Below, one piece after another: positions 36,955 through 37,349 of a stretch of 37,349 nt of DNA. Position 1 is the first letter of the stretch, and each line of letters opens with the position of its first letter. The notes beneath the pieces were generated by a model. That model saw only the letters and a program-made list of their open reading frames with translations, ran no database searches and had not been told where the DNA came from. This DNA comes from a virus. The stretch covers positions 1 through 37,349 of IMG/VR virus record IMGVR_UViG_3300031841_000996; one strand, given 5' to 3'. The translations under genes and the position numbers were made by a program.

Positions 36955-37349
36955 AAAGCGTGTGGCGAGAGGTAAGCCGAAGACGAACAAGGTGTACTAT
37001 CAGCCGAGCCAAGGGGCGTTGAAGCGTCAGCAGGCGGCGTTGCACAGGTATGATGACGAGGTGAGTAGGCTGGAGCGTAAGTGGGGTGTCGACAGATTGC
37101 CTTGGCTTGTGCCGGTAGAGTTGCGTGACCGGTTTTACGAACAGCTCGACAAGCTCAATGCGGCTATCGATAAGTGCGAGGGCGTTGAGCATGAGGTCGA
37201 GGTGACGCTCAGGGGTTGCGCCGCCATCGAGCGTGCGGCGATAGAGGGTGGTGCGGAACCGCTGACCGGCGACTATATCGAGGGCAGGATGCCGGATGGC
37301 ACGGTGCTGGCGATAACGGCCAATGGGTACGAGGCGAGCAAGGTCGCGC
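36944..37349 (+). CDS. Conserved phage protein, second copy (3' truncated)
   Basis: ATG 36944 has AAAGGGG 6-7 bases ahead. Its basic N-terminus (MVAKKRVARGKPKTNKVYYQ) is missing from the left copy because that copy starts later. From 36996 it aligns without gaps to bases 1-354, with 28 base differences but only about five amino acid changes. It runs off the window after 135 codons. It is either the same gene meeting itself in a permuted genome, or a tandem paralogue. See the left copy for the C-terminus. Confidence 0.8.
   Translation, partial: MVAKKRVARGKPKTNKVYYQPSQGALKRQQAALHRYDDEVSRLERKWGVDRLPWLVPVELRDRFYEQLDKLNAAIDKCEGVEHEVEVTLRGCAAIERAAIEGGAEPLTGDYIEGRMPDGTVLAITANGYEASKVA

Noticed and set aside
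1-37349. tRNA genes, rRNA genes, integrase and attachment sites
   Set aside because: Looked for cloverleaf-like sequences, recombinase motifs and repeats typical of att sites by eye and found none; cannot exclude a cryptic tRNA without a dedicated search.

Overview
The window is almost certainly a near-complete genome of a tailed phage with a short-tail (podovirus) layout. It encodes a P22-type portal, head-tail adaptor and beta-propeller tail hub, ejection-type internal proteins and separate small fibre proteins, and I see no tail tube, sheath or tape measure. Several tiny basic proteins between terminase and portal (DUF6321-like and relatives), the DUF5309/SU10-type capsid and the GTA-type holin are, from memory, typical of phages of marine Alphaproteobacteria. 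A host of that group is therefore likely, but this is inference. I see no integrase, DNA polymerase, RNA polymerase or tRNA gene, so the phage appears lytic and dependent on host polymerases.

The two ends overlap: bases 1-354 align without gaps to 36996-37349 at about 92 percent identity, in the same gene. If the molecule is circularly permuted, its unit length is about 36,995 bp and the early rightward genes (32854 to the end) run through the junction into 1-1379 and on into the late genes.

Layout: (1) 1-1379, small early or middle genes. (2) 1369-5668, terminase small and large subunits and a large polyvalent-type protein. (3) 5668-6662, five or six tiny lysine- and arginine-rich or Cys-containing genes. 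(4) 6655-13752, portal, two related Gly/Met-rich proteins, scaffold, major capsid with a terminator behind it, and adaptors. (5) 13756-21110, tail and virion proteins including a 7 x 20-residue repeat protein, the tail hub and ejection proteins. (6) 21161-24916, a cassette of five fibre genes built from two kinds of shared N-terminal anchor plus different tips. (7) 24916-27285, small membrane proteins, a PD-(D/E)XK nuclease-like gene, a T4-type lysozyme and holin candidates, closed by a convergent terminator. (8) 27319-32609, a leftward operon on the minus strand with a YqaJ-type exonuclease, a LexA-like DNA-binding protein, a GIY-YIG endonuclease, a GNAT-like protein and small unknowns. (9) 32633-32853, the divergent control region. 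(10) 32854-36943, rightward replication genes: RHH protein, two nuclease-fold proteins, an SSB-like protein, a Toprim/RepA-type primase-helicase and a dense GTCCG/CGGAC array.

Genes are packed with ATGA/TAATG overlaps, so translation is likely coupled over long stretches. Regulation visible in the sequence includes a sigma70-like leftward promoter in the divergent region, an internal minus-strand promoter with a palindromic operator candidate behind the LexA-like gene, three hairpin terminators, and a duplicated hairpin that places the stop codon of one gene in its loop just ahead of the next ribosome binding site. No stretch longer than 300 bases lacks a gene.
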